From a virus: a stretch of DNA of 51,770 bases. The stretch is from positions 1 through 51,770 of IMG/VR virus record IMGVR_UViG_3300020020_000041. The stretch is one strand, 5' to 3'. A program made the position numbers and the translations under genes. Positions 15,871 through 23,083 of the stretch are shown piece by piece (position 1 is the first letter of the stretch; each line of letters begins with the position of its first letter). The notes beneath the pieces are model-generated. The model saw only the letters and a program-made list of their open reading frames with translations. It was not told where the DNA came from and ran no database searches.

Positions 15871-15899
15871 AGTATACTCGATCGCGTAACGGTTTGCCA
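15871..15899 (-). promoter_or_regulatory. Palindromic cassette promoter P3
   Basis: -35 TGGCAA, 17-base spacer, -10 TATACT. The palindrome is slightly altered (ACTCGATCGCG on plus). Confidence 0.7.
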
Positions 15900-15904
15900 C
15901 CGGA

Positions 15905-15940
15905 CACAAAAACGCCGGCGCCAGATCCGGCGCCGGCGTT
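15905..15940 (-). terminator. Intrinsic terminator
   Basis: AACGCCGGCGCC/GGCGCCGGCGTT hairpin and five-T tail on the minus strand, after the 15954 stop. Confidence 0.88.
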
Positions 15941-15953
15941 GAGTTGTTGCGCG

Positions 15954-16178
15954 TTATTTGGCGCGGAGTGCGAGTTCGTCGCGATAGGCTAACGCGGTCC
16001 GTCGCGCCGCGACCGCCGCGAATGGATCGAGCGCGTCAGCGGTTTCGAATCGTTCCGCCCAGTAAACCAGATCGGCGACCGATCGCCGTTTCGCGAGTTT
16101 GGTCAACCGTCCGTATTGCGTCGATTTCCGATCGGCGGCGGCGAGTTTGGCGGCGTCCGCGGCGAGTTTGGTTTCCAT
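15954..16178 (-). CDS. Small helical protein (cassette gene)
   Basis: 74 residues from ATG 16178 (METKLAADAAKLAAADRKST); the ribosome site CGAAAGGATC lies 6 bases upstream. The chain is Ala/Arg/Lys-rich and helical, with a central basic LTKLAKRRSVADL. A much longer open frame reads through from upstream but crosses the promoter and the next gene. Its promoter (16234) and terminator (15905) make it a complete cassette. Function unknown. Confidence 0.72.
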   Translation of the reverse strand: METKLAADAAKLAAADRKSTQYGRLTKLAKRRSVADLVYWAERFETADALDPFAAVAARRTALAYRDELALRAK

Positions 16179-16233
16179 CGATTTGATCCTTTCGAATTCT
16201 GTCCCGGCGCCGGACCAGACCGGCGACCTGTTC

Positions 16234-16262
16234 ATAGTACGCGATCGCGTAACGGTTCGCCA
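16234..16262 (-). promoter_or_regulatory. Palindromic cassette promoter P4
   Basis: -35 TGGCGA, 17-base spacer, -10 TACTAT, with perfect TACGCGATCGCGTA; nearly identical to P1. Confidence 0.75.
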
Positions 16263-16276
16263 CTCGACGCCAGATA

Positions 16277-16312
16277 ACAGAAACGCCGGCGCCAGATCCG
16301 GCGCCGGCGTTT
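16277..16312 (-). terminator. Intrinsic terminator-like hairpin
   Basis: AACGCCGGCGCC/GGCGCCGGCGTT, identical in stem to the 15905 hairpin, but with a short T-run (TTTCTGTT) on the minus strand. Confidence 0.7.
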
Positions 16313-16329
16313 GTTCGGTTGAGCGGTTG

Positions 16330-16572
16330 TTACCGATCGCGGACTCGGAGAACGAACCGGACCATTCCGTCGAAATCGACGGCGACGTATTGTCTGGCGC
16401 CGTCCGCGTCGACGGCGACCTGTTGGTATTTCGCCATATTTGGCGCGGCGAGTTTGAGCGCCGATCGTTCGCTATTACAGAGAAAATTGAATTCGGACAT
16501 TCGTCCGTGTCCCCACGGCGTTGTATTGATTTGCGTAACCGCGAACGTTTTTCGAACCGCTTTGGCGCCCAT
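16330..16572 (-). CDS. Hypothetical protein (cassette gene)
   Basis: 80 residues with ribosome site CGAAAGGATCAAAACA before ATG 16572. A basic N-terminus (MGAKAVRKTFAVTQINTTPW) is followed by beta-like segments ending VRFVLRVRDR. It is served by promoter P5. No family is recognised. Confidence 0.72.
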   Translation of the reverse strand: MGAKAVRKTFAVTQINTTPWGHGRMSEFNFLCNSERSALKLAAPNMAKYQQVAVDADGARQYVAVDFDGMVRFVLRVRDR

Positions 16573-16628
16573 TGTTTTGATCCTTTCGAGATCTGTCCCG
16601 CCGGCGAACCAGATCGCCGACGCCGTTC

Positions 16629-16657
16629 ATAGTACGCGATCGCGAAACCTAACGCAA
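16629..16657 (-). promoter_or_regulatory. Cassette promoter P5
   Basis: -35 TTGCGT (16657-16652, inside the end of the VRR-NUC gene), 17-base spacer, -10 TACTAT. The palindrome is half-kept (TACGCGATCGCGAA). Confidence 0.7.
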
Positions 16658-17068
16658 CGTCGGCGGAATCGCGTCCGGTTCGAACTCGGCGAGAACGTCG
16701 AGTAAATCCGTAAACGCGATTTCGTATTCGTTTTTCGGAATCGGACGGACGATCGTCGCCAGACCGGTAACCCAACCGGTTCCGTCGAGCGCCGCCGAGC
16801 GAACGATCCGGAATACGGATTCCTGTCCCGGCGTAACGCGCCGCTTTTGCGATTTGAGTTCGAGAACGGCGACGATTCCGGGCAGGACGATAACCAGATC
16901 CGGACAGTCCGTCATTTCTGGCGATCTCCGCGAATCGCGAACGTGCCACGCGCGTCCGCCGAGAACCGCGACCAGATCGACAATCGTCGCTAACATCTGG
17001 TCCTCGGACATAGTCGCGGCGTATTCGTCGCGTGAGATCTCGCCGTCTGGCGCCGTCCGTCTGGTCAT
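16649..17068 (-). CDS. VRR-NUC domain nuclease
   Basis: 139 residues from ATG 17068, overlapping the upstream TAA by one base. The core shows CPDLVIV (Asp57), LELKS (Glu70, Lys72) and TPGQ (Gln82): the PD-(D/E)xK pattern of the VRR-NUC family found in phage nucleases and Holliday-junction resolvases. Position in the replication block fits DNA processing, for example resolving recombination or replication intermediates. The upstream 40 residues of the open frame are not needed and overlap the next gene. Confidence 0.85.
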   Translation of the reverse strand: MTRRTAPDGEISRDEYAATMSEDQMLATIVDLVAVLGGRAWHVRDSRRSPEMTDCPDLVIVLPGIVAVLELKSQKRRVTPGQESVFRIVRSAALDGTGWVTGLATIVRPIPKNEYEIAFTDLLDVLAEFEPDAIPPTLR

Positions 17069-17358
17069 TATTCCGCCGCCGGCGCCGGTTTGCCGAGATA
17101 GCGATCGATATCGATTCCGGCGGCGGTTCCGAGCGTCCGGATCGCGTCGACCAGAATCGGCGCCGGTTCGGACCGTTCCGATATCCACAACGCCGCGGTC
17201 GCGGCGCCGATAACCAGACAGAGTGTCGAGCGGTCGACCGTTACGGTTGAGAAATCGTCCGGATCTGGCGTCGGTTCCGGATCCGGATCGGTTGTTTCTG
17301 TCCGCGGTTCCGTTACCGCTTGATCGTCGCCGTACTCGATGATTTGTTCGGTTGTCAT
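17068..17358 (-). CDS. Hypothetical acidic protein
   Basis: 96 residues from ATG 17358 with GAAAGGACAGAA upstream and an ATGA overlap with the zinc-ribbon gene. The N-terminal half is a Glu/Asp/Thr/Pro-rich linker (TEPRTETTDPDPEPTPDPDD). The C-terminal half is hydrophobic and helical (LCLVIGAATAALWISER). No function is recognised. Confidence 0.7.
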   Translation of the reverse strand: MTTEQIIEYGDDQAVTEPRTETTDPDPEPTPDPDDFSTVTVDRSTLCLVIGAATAALWISERSEPAPILVDAIRTLGTAAGIDIDRYLGKPAPAAE

Positions 17359-17675
17359 TTCTGTCCTTTCGCGGCGCCAGACGCCGTCGCTAACGTTAGG
17401 TTTTCGCAGTGGTCCGTAATTTCGCGCCAGATCTCCCACGGATCAACCGGCGCGCCGCATTTCGGACATTCGGTTTTGTCCGATCCGTATTTCGCGTTCT
17501 GGTTGCAATTGCCGCACCGCGCGATAAACCAGCCGATTTCCGCGGCGGTCCAGAACGAACAGTTAGGCATTGCGAACGTCAATTCGACGTGACAGGTTGC
17601 GACCGGTCGCATCGGATCCGGCCATATGCCGAGATCGACCAGACCGACGCGGAGATCGAATTCGTCGATCCGCAT
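17355..17675 (-). CDS. Zinc-ribbon protein
   Basis: 106 residues. CGNC (54-57) and CPKCG (about 70-74) make a classic two-knuckle zinc ribbon, with further Cys/His around it (ATCHVELTFAMPNCSFW). The start overlaps the upstream stop (TAATG) and the end overlaps the next start (ATGA). Likely a DNA- or protein-binding adaptor in the early operon. Confidence 0.75.
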   Translation of the reverse strand: MRIDEFDLRVGLVDLGIWPDPMRPVATCHVELTFAMPNCSFWTAAEIGWFIARCGNCNQNAKYGSDKTECPKCGAPVDPWEIWREITDHCENLTLATASGAAKGQK

Positions 17676-17923
17676 TACTCGGCGCCGCGGTATTTGCGGA
17701 TCGCCGCCAGATCCGCCGGCGTAAAGACCCAGACGCCGCCGATTAGCGTTCCGACGCCGATTTTCTCCGCGGTTAGTTGAAACGTCCGTTTCTTTAGTCC
17801 GAGTTCGTCCGCGGATTGCGCGGCGGTCCGGAGTTCGGCGATCGCCGTTCGATAACCGATTTCGAATGACACCGGATCGTCGGCGACCTTGGTCGCTTTG
17901 GTTCTGGTCGATGTTGCTGACAT
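17675..17923 (-). CDS. Small helix-turn-helix DNA-binding protein (excisionase-like)
   Basis: 82 residues. ADELGLKKRTFQLTAEKIG followed by GGVWVFTPADLAAIRKY resembles the winged helix of excisionase/MerR-like proteins. It is the first gene of an operon with the zinc-ribbon and VRR-NUC genes, driven by a TTGACG/TACGAT promoter. With no integrase visible, a transcription factor role is more likely than excision control. Confidence 0.7.
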   Translation of the reverse strand: MSATSTRTKATKVADDPVSFEIGYRTAIAELRTAAQSADELGLKKRTFQLTAEKIGVGTLIGGVWVFTPADLAAIRKYRGAE

Positions 17924-18045
17924 TGTGGTCCGTTTCGCGGATCCGGTTAGGATTGCCGCGCCCTACTCGATCGCGCCGGCGGCGGAACAGATCCGGCGCC
18001 GGCGATCGATTGTTCGTTTGGTCGCGCCATTACGCGATCGCAACG

Positions 18046-18075
18046 ATCGTACGCGGATTTACTCGATCGCGTCAA
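18046..18075 (-). promoter_or_regulatory. Promoter TTGACG-N18-TACGAT
   Basis: -35 TTGACG (18075-18070) overlaps the end of the helicase-loader gene; spacer 18; -10 TACGAT (18051-18046). It drives the HTH/zinc-ribbon/VRR-NUC operon. GATCG-rich repeats lie downstream. Confidence 0.65.
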
Positions 18076-18734
18076 CCGCGGTAATTGCCGATCGCCTCGA
18101 TAATCTGTCCCGGATCGAGTAACCGCGCGACCGTCCGCGGATTGAGAACGTTGTCGAATTGATCGAACGGAACGTTCGTCGTAATAACCGTCGAGCGGTT
18201 TTCCTCATATCTGGCGTTGAGTAACCGGAACGTTTCGGCGCGCGAGAAATCCGTCGAGTATTCGGTTCCGATATCGTCGACGATCAGGATATCGGTCCAT
18301 TCCGCGTACTCGATCGCCGTCCGATCGTTTTCCCGGAATATCTGCAACAGATCGCCGAACGGGAGAAACGAAAACGATTGCGGATACGGATCGAGTCCCG
18401 CGGACGTCTGGCAGATCTGGCGGACCGCGCCGAGCGCGCCGCCGGTTTTGCAGGATCCGATTTCGCCGGCGAGTATTAGGTTGAGTCCCGGCGTGGTCCG
18501 CCGGCGATCGACCCATTCCGCCAGATCCGCGGCGAGTTGCCGGTTCGGTAACGAGTCGAGCGTTCCGGCGCGGTAACGTAGCGGAACCCGTCCCTCCCAG
18601 AGTGTCAGCCACGCGTCGAGCGCGCGTTCGGTCCGTTCCGCTTTGCCGATCTCGAACCGTTGTCGCGGCGGTTCGTTCTCGATCGGATCGTCGCTATCGT
18701 CCTCGATCGGTTCGTCGCTATTGAAATCGTTCAT
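18072..18734 (-). CDS. DnaC-like AAA+ helicase loader
   Basis: 220 residues from ATG 18734, overlapping the initiator stop by 4 bases. Walker A is AGEIGSCKTGG (Lys near 96), Walker B is ILIVDDIGTE (near 153) and a sensor-type STVITTNVPF follows. This matches DnaC/IstB-type ATPases that load the replicative helicase. No phage helicase or polymerase is visible, so it probably recruits host DnaB to the origin in the initiator gene, as lambda P does functionally. A Cys replaces the usual Gly/Ser within the P-loop (GEIGSCKT). Confidence 0.88.
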   Translation of the reverse strand: MNDFNSDEPIEDDSDDPIENEPPRQRFEIGKAERTERALDAWLTLWEGRVPLRYRAGTLDSLPNRQLAADLAEWVDRRRTTPGLNLILAGEIGSCKTGGALGAVRQICQTSAGLDPYPQSFSFLPFGDLLQIFRENDRTAIEYAEWTDILIVDDIGTEYSTDFSRAETFRLLNARYEENRSTVITTNVPFDQFDNVLNPRTVARLLDPGQIIEAIGNYRG

Positions 18735-19681
18735 TCTGGTTTCCCTTTTTTGTATTTCGCCAGTTCTGGCGAGTCCCATCCGCCGCGATCGTCCGCGGTA
18801 ATCAGTCCGCGCGCCGTCGATCCGCGCGGTTGCCGGCGAGTTGTTTCACGTGAAACATTCGGCGCCGGCGCCGTCCAGTTGAAATCGTCTGGCGCCGTCG
18901 GATCGCGACCGTACGCCGTCCGGAATTGCTGTTTCCAGAATCCGAATTCGGTTTCTCGATCGAGAACTTTCGCGACCGATGGAACGTAATGGATTCCGCC
19001 GGCGCGGAGTTTCGCGATCGTATACCGCGTTAGCGCGGCGATCTGGTCCGGCGCCGGCATCGTTCCGTTCGATTGCGTGTATCCGAGTATTTCGATCGAT
19101 TCGTTTTTTGCGCGCGCCCATTGAGCGGATTTCGGTCCGATCTCCGCGGCGGCGGCGTACGCGTCGAAAACGGCGGTCCGTTCGTCTGCCAGATCCGAAA
19201 CGTCCGATCGTTCGAAAATCGGTCCGCGCGGTAGAGAAAAATTCTTTTCGTTTATTGACTTGTTAAGTATGACTTGTTTGGGCAACATATTGGTCGCGTC
19301 CGGCGGCGTATTTGTTGCCCCTGCCGGACCGATTTGTTGCCCCTCAACCGAAACCGGACCGATTTGTTGCCCCTCGATCTGGTCGATCGGACCGATTTGT
19401 TGCCCCTCGACGCCGAGTAGCGACCGGTTGAGTCGGTAGAGATTCGTTCCGTAGCGACTCGCCTGTTTGATCGTTGAGATCTCGCCGAGTTGTTCGAGCG
19501 ACCGCAACGATCGCTGAACCTGAATTCGCGAAATTTTGACGGTCGCGGCGATCGTTTCAACCGCCGGATAACACTCGCCGGAATCGCGATCCGCTTTTTG
19601 GGCGATCGCGATCAGAACCAGCAGATCCGTCAGTCTGGCGGCGGAATTGGCGAGAACGCCGTCGATCCAGTTGTATCCCAT
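18731..19681 (-). CDS. O-like replication initiator with origin inside the gene
   Basis: 316 residues from ATG 19681. The N-terminal part is a winged helix (LTDLLVLIAIAQKADRDSG then VETIAATVKISRIQVQRSL) as in DnaD/lambda O-type initiators. The middle has three EGQQIGP repeats coded by DNA iterons, then an AT-rich stretch. The C-terminal part probably binds the helicase loader, whose gene overlaps the stop. A perfect parS-type site lies near residues 275-280. The start is chosen because a short upstream frame with a good ribosome site ends in TGATG at this ATG; the frame is open to a GTG at 19777. Confidence 0.85.
   Translation of the reverse strand: MGYNWIDGVLANSAARLTDLLVLIAIAQKADRDSGECYPAVETIAATVKISRIQVQRSLRSLEQLGEISTIKQASRYGTNLYRLNRSLLGVEGQQIGPIDQIEGQQIGPVSVEGQQIGPAGATNTPPDATNMLPKQVILNKSINEKNFSLPRGPIFERSDVSDLADERTAVFDAYAAAAEIGPKSAQWARAKNESIEILGYTQSNGTMPAPDQIAALTRYTIAKLRAGGIHYVPSVAKVLDRETEFGFWKQQFRTAYGRDPTAPDDFNWTAPAPNVSRETTRRQPRGSTARGLITADDRGGWDSPELAKYKKGKPE
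18842..18857. promoter_or_regulatory. parS: Canonical parS site (ParB-binding palindrome)
   Basis: TGTTTCACGTGAAACA is the exact 16-base bacterial parS consensus, bound by chromosomal ParB/Spo0J. It lies in the coding region of the initiator gene (residues NVSRET). Chance occurrence in about 52 kb is of the order of 1 in 10,000 or less. No partition-type ParB is encoded here, so the host ParB is the likely binder. Confidence 0.9.
19228..19290. other. AT-rich stretch of putative origin (unwinding element)
   Basis: About 60 bases with strings such as AAAAATTCTTTTCGTTTATT and TTGTTAAGTATGACTTG, strikingly AT-rich in a G+C-rich genome. It is adjacent to the iterons, the arrangement of lambda-type origins within the initiator gene. 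Confidence 0.75.
19280..19408. repeat. Iterons of the putative replication origin
   Basis: GGACCGATTTGTTGCCCCTC occurs exactly at 19326-19345, 19356-19375 and 19389-19408. A partial copy lies at 19310-19322 (ATTTGTTGCCCCT) and an inverted degenerate copy at 19280-19295 (GGGCAACATATTGGTC, 2 mismatches of 16). Spacings of 22, 30 and 33 bases are near whole helical turns. The direct copies encode the EGQQIGP peptide repeats. Confidence 0.85.
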
Positions 19682-19740
19682 CAGCGGCGATCCGGACGCG
19701 ACGCGGTCCGCGGTTCCGCGGTCGTGGATTTGATTGTCAC
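19681..19740 (-). CDS. Possible 19-residue leader peptide before the initiator
   Basis: GTG 19740, preceded by GAAAGGA with a 10-base gap, opens a frame of 19 residues (VTIKSTTAEPRTASRPDRR). Its TGA overlaps the initiator ATG as TGATG. This could couple translation of the initiator to the leader. It is very short and rests on context only. Confidence 0.35.
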   Translation of the reverse strand: MTIKSTTAEPRTASRPDRR

Positions 19741-19789
19741 GGATTTGGTATCCTTTCGGCGGTATCCTATTTGGCACGAACTGCCGAAT

Positions 19790-19828
19790 CGAAAACGGAT
19801 CGCCTCACCGGGCGGTCCGTTTTTCGTT
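19790..19828. terminator. Bidirectional terminator
   Basis: AAAACGGATCGCC-TCACC-GGGCGGTCCGTTTTT: a hairpin with A-run on one side and T-run on the other, after the 19878 gene in the minus direction. It separates that gene from the initiator. Confidence 0.7.
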
Positions 19829-19877
19829 GTGTCCGTCCGTTATATCCGATTCGTTGACTTTTTGGAATTGCGGTCCG

Positions 19878-20705
19878 TTAGCGGTATCCGAACGTCGCCA
19901 GACTCCGCGGATCGACCGCGATCAACCGGTCCGCCGGAACAGACTCGGCGACCCGGATTCCGGTCGCGAACGATCGGCGATTGATCCGGACAACGCCTGC
20001 GCGTTCGACAACCGGTCCGTCGACCTCATAACCGCCGGGTTCGTATTCGAGCGGGAGAATCATTCCGGGACGTAATTCGACCGCGTCGATCGCCGGAACG
20101 GATCCGACGCCGCGGAGATAAATTTCGGTCCGGATCGAACAGAGTTCCGGAACCGGTCCGAAAATCAGATTTCCGAAACTGGTTCCGGCGCCGAGCGCGC
20201 GACCGTCGAGCGCGTCCGCGGCGGCGATAACGAAACCGATCGCGGTCGCGACGTGGCGATCGTCCGTCCGCGGTCCGTTTCTGGCGCGCCGTCCGAGTTC
20301 GTCGACCAGATTCGCGCGCCACCGTTTGCCGTAATCGACGATCGCCGCGGTTGAGTAACCGGCGAGTTCGCGTTCGCCGCGTTCGATTCCGTCCCAGACG
20401 GCGCACACGTTCGCGGTCCGGATCTCGGCGAACGCCGGTAGAAACGCCGGCGCGACGATATAACCGGCGGTATCGTGACCGCGGTTATCTGGCGCGATCG
20501 ACGCCGGTCCGTCCGCGATCGGACCCCACGGAATACCCGCCGCGATCGCCCACGCCGCGGCGACGGCGGCGTTGTAATTGCCGTCGAGATCCGGCGCGAA
20601 CGATTCCGCCAGAAATCGACCGTCCGGTAAACGAACGATCGCGTGACCGTCCGAACGGCGGTAAATTGAGATATCGTCGATTGTCCGGAACAGAACCGGT
20701 TTCAT
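19878..20705 (-). CDS. Hypothetical early protein
   Basis: 275 residues, first leftward gene from the divergent promoter region and followed by a terminator, so it forms a single-gene early transcript. The sequence is Ala/Gly/Asp-rich, soluble and mixed alpha/beta (AIVRLPDGRFLAESFAPDLD; GMILPLEYEPGGYEVDGP). No motif or family is recognised. Being first in the early region, it may be a host take-over or regulatory protein. Confidence 0.72.
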   Translation of the reverse strand: MKPVLFRTIDDISIYRRSDGHAIVRLPDGRFLAESFAPDLDGNYNAAVAAAWAIAAGIPWGPIADGPASIAPDNRGHDTAGYIVAPAFLPAFAEIRTANVCAVWDGIERGERELAGYSTAAIVDYGKRWRANLVDELGRRARNGPRTDDRHVATAIGFVIAAADALDGRALGAGTSFGNLIFGPVPELCSIRTEIYLRGVGSVPAIDAVELRPGMILPLEYEPGGYEVDGPVVERAGVVRINRRSFATGIRVAESVPADRLIAVDPRSLATFGYR

Positions 20706-20727
20706 TTCGCGCCGTCCTCGATACGAT

Positions 20728-20757
20728 TTGCGCGATCACGCAGTATCATCCTAGCCT
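20728..20757 (+). promoter_or_regulatory. Rightward early promoter TTGCGC-N18-TAGCCT
   Basis: -35 TTGCGC (20728-20733), spacer 18, -10 TAGCCT (20752-20757). It overlaps the leftward promoter, so the two may compete or share a regulator. Confidence 0.45.
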
Positions 20758-20776
20758 AGTTACTCGATCGGATCAA
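20748..20776 (-). promoter_or_regulatory. Leftward early promoter TTGATC-N17-TAGGAT
   Basis: -35 TTGATC (20776-20771), 17-base spacer, -10 TAGGAT (20753-20748), about 43 bases before the ATG at 20705. The best consensus-like promoter of the early region. Confidence 0.7.
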
Positions 20777-20804
20777 TCGTACGGACGTAACCGGAGAACA
20801 GACG

Positions 20805-21578
20805 TTGTTACCACCGCCGCCGCCGCCGCTATCTGTTGAGATCGACGCCGCGACGGACGGCGTTCCGATCGTCTGGTCCGACGAATGGTGGGATTCGTTG
20901 CCGGGATTTCCGGCGGTCGCCGCGAAAACGGCGTACGCGCACAAGCATTTCAATTCGGACGAACGGTTCGAGCGCGATCGGATCGCGTACGAAACAACGG
21001 TTCGCGCGGCATGGAATACCGCCGCCGGCGCGTATACGTCGACGGTTGAGAAAACGATCCTGCTGCAATGGTTTCCGACGTTCGTTGCGAATTACGTCGA
21101 ACTATGGCGCCGGTATTACGTCGCGGTCGATATCTGGCGCAACGATCGGAGAACGAACGCGGCGCCGGCATACCGCCAGAAATCGCGCAAACAGGCGGAA
21201 ACCGCGTCCGCCGCGGTTTTGCGATACGCGACCCGGGCGGTCGACGATTTCGTTTACGATCGCGCGTTTCTCGCCGCGGACGCCGAGCGCCGCGCCGCGG
21301 TCCGGATCCGCGCAACCCAATACGTCGCGGACCAGATCGCCGCGATCCGCAACCGACCGGTCCGCGGATTTGCGGACGCGAACCGACCAGAGATCGCGAT
21401 CCGGATCGCCGCGATCTGTCGCGTTATTGCGACCGCCGAGTTTGAGGATCCGGCGTTCGCGCGCCAGACCGCCGTCTGGGTTCTCCGCGAACAGGAATCG
21501 TTAGGCGTCGACGTTATCAATTCGTGGAATCCGTTGTTTCTCCGCTATTCGCCGTTACTTGAATCGAGCGACCAATGA
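20805..21578 (+). CDS. Hypothetical early protein
   Basis: 257 residues from TTG 20805, with GGAG 8 bases upstream. A Pro-rich start (LPPPPPPLSVEID) precedes a Trp-rich acidic segment (VWSDEWWDSLPGF). The remainder is long Ala/Arg helices. No family is recognised. It is the first gene of the plus-strand block; its stop overlaps the next ATG (ATGA). Confidence 0.7.
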   Translation: MLPPPPPPLSVEIDAATDGVPIVWSDEWWDSLPGFPAVAAKTAYAHKHFNSDERFERDRIAYETTVRAAWNTAAGAYTSTVEKTILLQWFPTFVANYVELWRRYYVAVDIWRNDRRTNAAPAYRQKSRKQAETASAAVLRYATRAVDDFVYDRAFLAADAERRAAVRIRATQYVADQIAAIRNRPVRGFADANRPEIAIRIAAICRVIATAEFEDPAFARQTAVWVLREQESLGVDVINSWNPLFLRYSPLLESSDQ

Positions 21579-21859
21579 CCGACTGCAACCATCCCGAAAT
21601 CGATATCGCGCCGAACGCCGAGTTCGTTATCGATTGGCGCGGCGCCGGAATCGCCGTCCGTCTGGCGCCGATCCGGTGTCCGTATTGCGGAATGATCGCC
21701 GTATTCGATCGCGCGGCGACGATCGACGCGATCCGGAATTCGGATCCGGACGATCCGCCGGTTCTGGTTTACCGATACGCGAAACGTCCGCGATTGAATT
21801 TCGTTACGCGATCGACCGCGGCGCCGAGTGGTCCGCCGATACGCGATCGCGTACAATGA
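21575..21859 (+). CDS. Small CPYC-containing protein
   Basis: 94 residues. CPYCG near residues 35-39, with an N-terminal CNH, could form a zinc site. The 3' end of the gene contains the palindromic promoter for the next gene, so its last codons (PIRDRVQ) are set by that promoter. The stop lies 49 bases before the next ATG. Function unknown. Confidence 0.68.
   Translation: MTDCNHPEIDIAPNAEFVIDWRGAGIAVRLAPIRCPYCGMIAVFDRAATIDAIRNSDPDDPPVLVYRYAKRPRLNFVTRSTAAPSGPPIRDRVQ
21829..21857 (+). promoter_or_regulatory. Palindromic promoter P11 (plus strand)
   Basis: TGGTCC-N17-TACAAT, with the perfect TACGCGATCGCGTA at 21840-21853: the same element as the minus-strand cassette promoters, here reading rightward. 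Confidence 0.65.
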
Positions 21860-21908
21860 CAGAGTCGCCGGCGAACTGGTCGCCGGGATTGAGTAAAGGA
21901 TCAGAACC

Positions 21909-22856
21909 ATGACCGATCGACAACTATTCGACGAACTCGGACCGATACCGACGCGGGAATCGGACAATCTATCGATCGCGCGACTCGAATTTCTACACGG
22001 CGCGTTGCCAGATAGCGACCACCCGATGTGGGACGAATACCGCCAGAACGATGATCGACGGCGCGCCGCGGCGAAACTCGCCGCGGCGGAATCTGTCGCC
22101 GCCGGCGACGTAACGGACGGTTACTGTCTGCAATGCGGTCGCGTTTACCACCAGATCGGACGCGCCGCGGTCGGACTCAATTGCGAGTCGAGTTGGTGCC
22201 GCGGAATCGTCGCCGAACTCAACGGCGGCGGTTGTTCGGTAATCGTTTCGAACGAATACCGCGACGCCGGATTCCCCGGCGACTATTCCGGACCAGACGA
22301 TCCAGACGAATACGATCCGGATCCGTCCGATCCGGCGTATGACGCATACATACAGGGCCAGATCGACCGCGGCGAGAACGTCGGACCAGACGATCCGCCG
22401 GTCGCCGAATTCCGCGATTTCGCGCCGGCGTACGATCTGGCGTTCGTCGCCGAGTGCGATTCCGAAACGTGGGATCGCGTTACGGGGCGGACGCCGGCGC
22501 CAGATCCGGACGCGGTCGGAATCGATCGCGAACCGGTTACGGTCGAAACCGTTCTCGAAATGTTCGACGCGATCTCGGAATCGGTCGGAACCGTTACGTT
22601 CGACGTTGAGTTTCCGACGAATTTCGACGCGTTCGAGGACTCGGATTTCGAGGACTATATCGCGTTCGCCGAACAGAAATCCGCCGAGGCGTTAGCCTAC
22701 GCGGAACGACTCGCCGACGAACTCGAACGGCGGCGATCGGCGGCGGCGGTTGAGCGCCAGACCGCCGAGCGGATCGAGAACGGATCCTATTCGTCGACGG
22801 TTGTCGACGGAACGGTTGTTTTTCAGACGCGGCGCGTCGATCTGGCGGCGGAGTAA
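21909..22856 (+). CDS. Hypothetical acidic zinc-binding protein
   Basis: 315 residues from ATG 21909 with AAAGGATCAGAACC upstream. CLQCGRVYH near 73-81, then C and WC, suggest a zinc knuckle. Next is a very acidic Asp/Pro segment (GPDDPDEYDPDPSDPAYDAY), then acidic helices and a coiled coil (AYAERLADELERRRSAAA). Its acidity suggests a nucleic-acid mimic or inhibitor, but this is only an inference. Function unknown. Confidence 0.7.
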   Translation: MTDRQLFDELGPIPTRESDNLSIARLEFLHGALPDSDHPMWDEYRQNDDRRRAAAKLAAAESVAAGDVTDGYCLQCGRVYHQIGRAAVGLNCESSWCRGIVAELNGGGCSVIVSNEYRDAGFPGDYSGPDDPDEYDPDPSDPAYDAYIQGQIDRGENVGPDDPPVAEFRDFAPAYDLAFVAECDSETWDRVTGRTPAPDPDAVGIDREPVTVETVLEMFDAISESVGTVTFDVEFPTNFDAFEDSDFEDYIAFAEQKSAEALAYAERLADELERRRSAAAVERQTAERIENGSYSSTVVDGTVVFQTRRVDLAAE

Positions 22857-23083
22857 TGGCGAACGAACTCGGCGGCGCGTCCGTTCTCTATACCGCGACG
22901 AACGGCGCCAGATACGAAATCGACGCGATCCCGGATCCGAACGGCGATCGGTTCGGATACGAATACCGCGCGCCAGACGGCGAAACAACGTATCGACGCG
23001 CCGGATATCCGTATCGGACCGCCCTCGAATCGATCGACGCCGCGATCGACGCGGTCGAATTTATGGTTCGCCCGATCGAGTAA
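22856..23083 (+). CDS. Hypothetical small protein
   Basis: 75 residues; the ATG overlaps the upstream TAA (TAATG). Beta-like strands with a Tyr-rich pattern (RFGYEYRAPDGETTYRRAGY). It is the last gene before a 236-base non-coding region holding a structured element and terminator. Function unknown. Confidence 0.68.
   Translation: MANELGGASVLYTATNGARYEIDAIPDPNGDRFGYEYRAPDGETTYRRAGYPYRTALESIDAAIDAVEFMVRPIE

Noticed and set aside
15954-16949. A 331-residue minus-strand frame.
   Set aside because: Only its last 74 codons follow a ribosome site; the rest crosses a promoter, a terminator and two real genes.
17675-17923. Excisionase as a sign of a temperate phage.
   Set aside because: No integrase, repressor or attachment site was found; the small HTH protein may be a general regulator.
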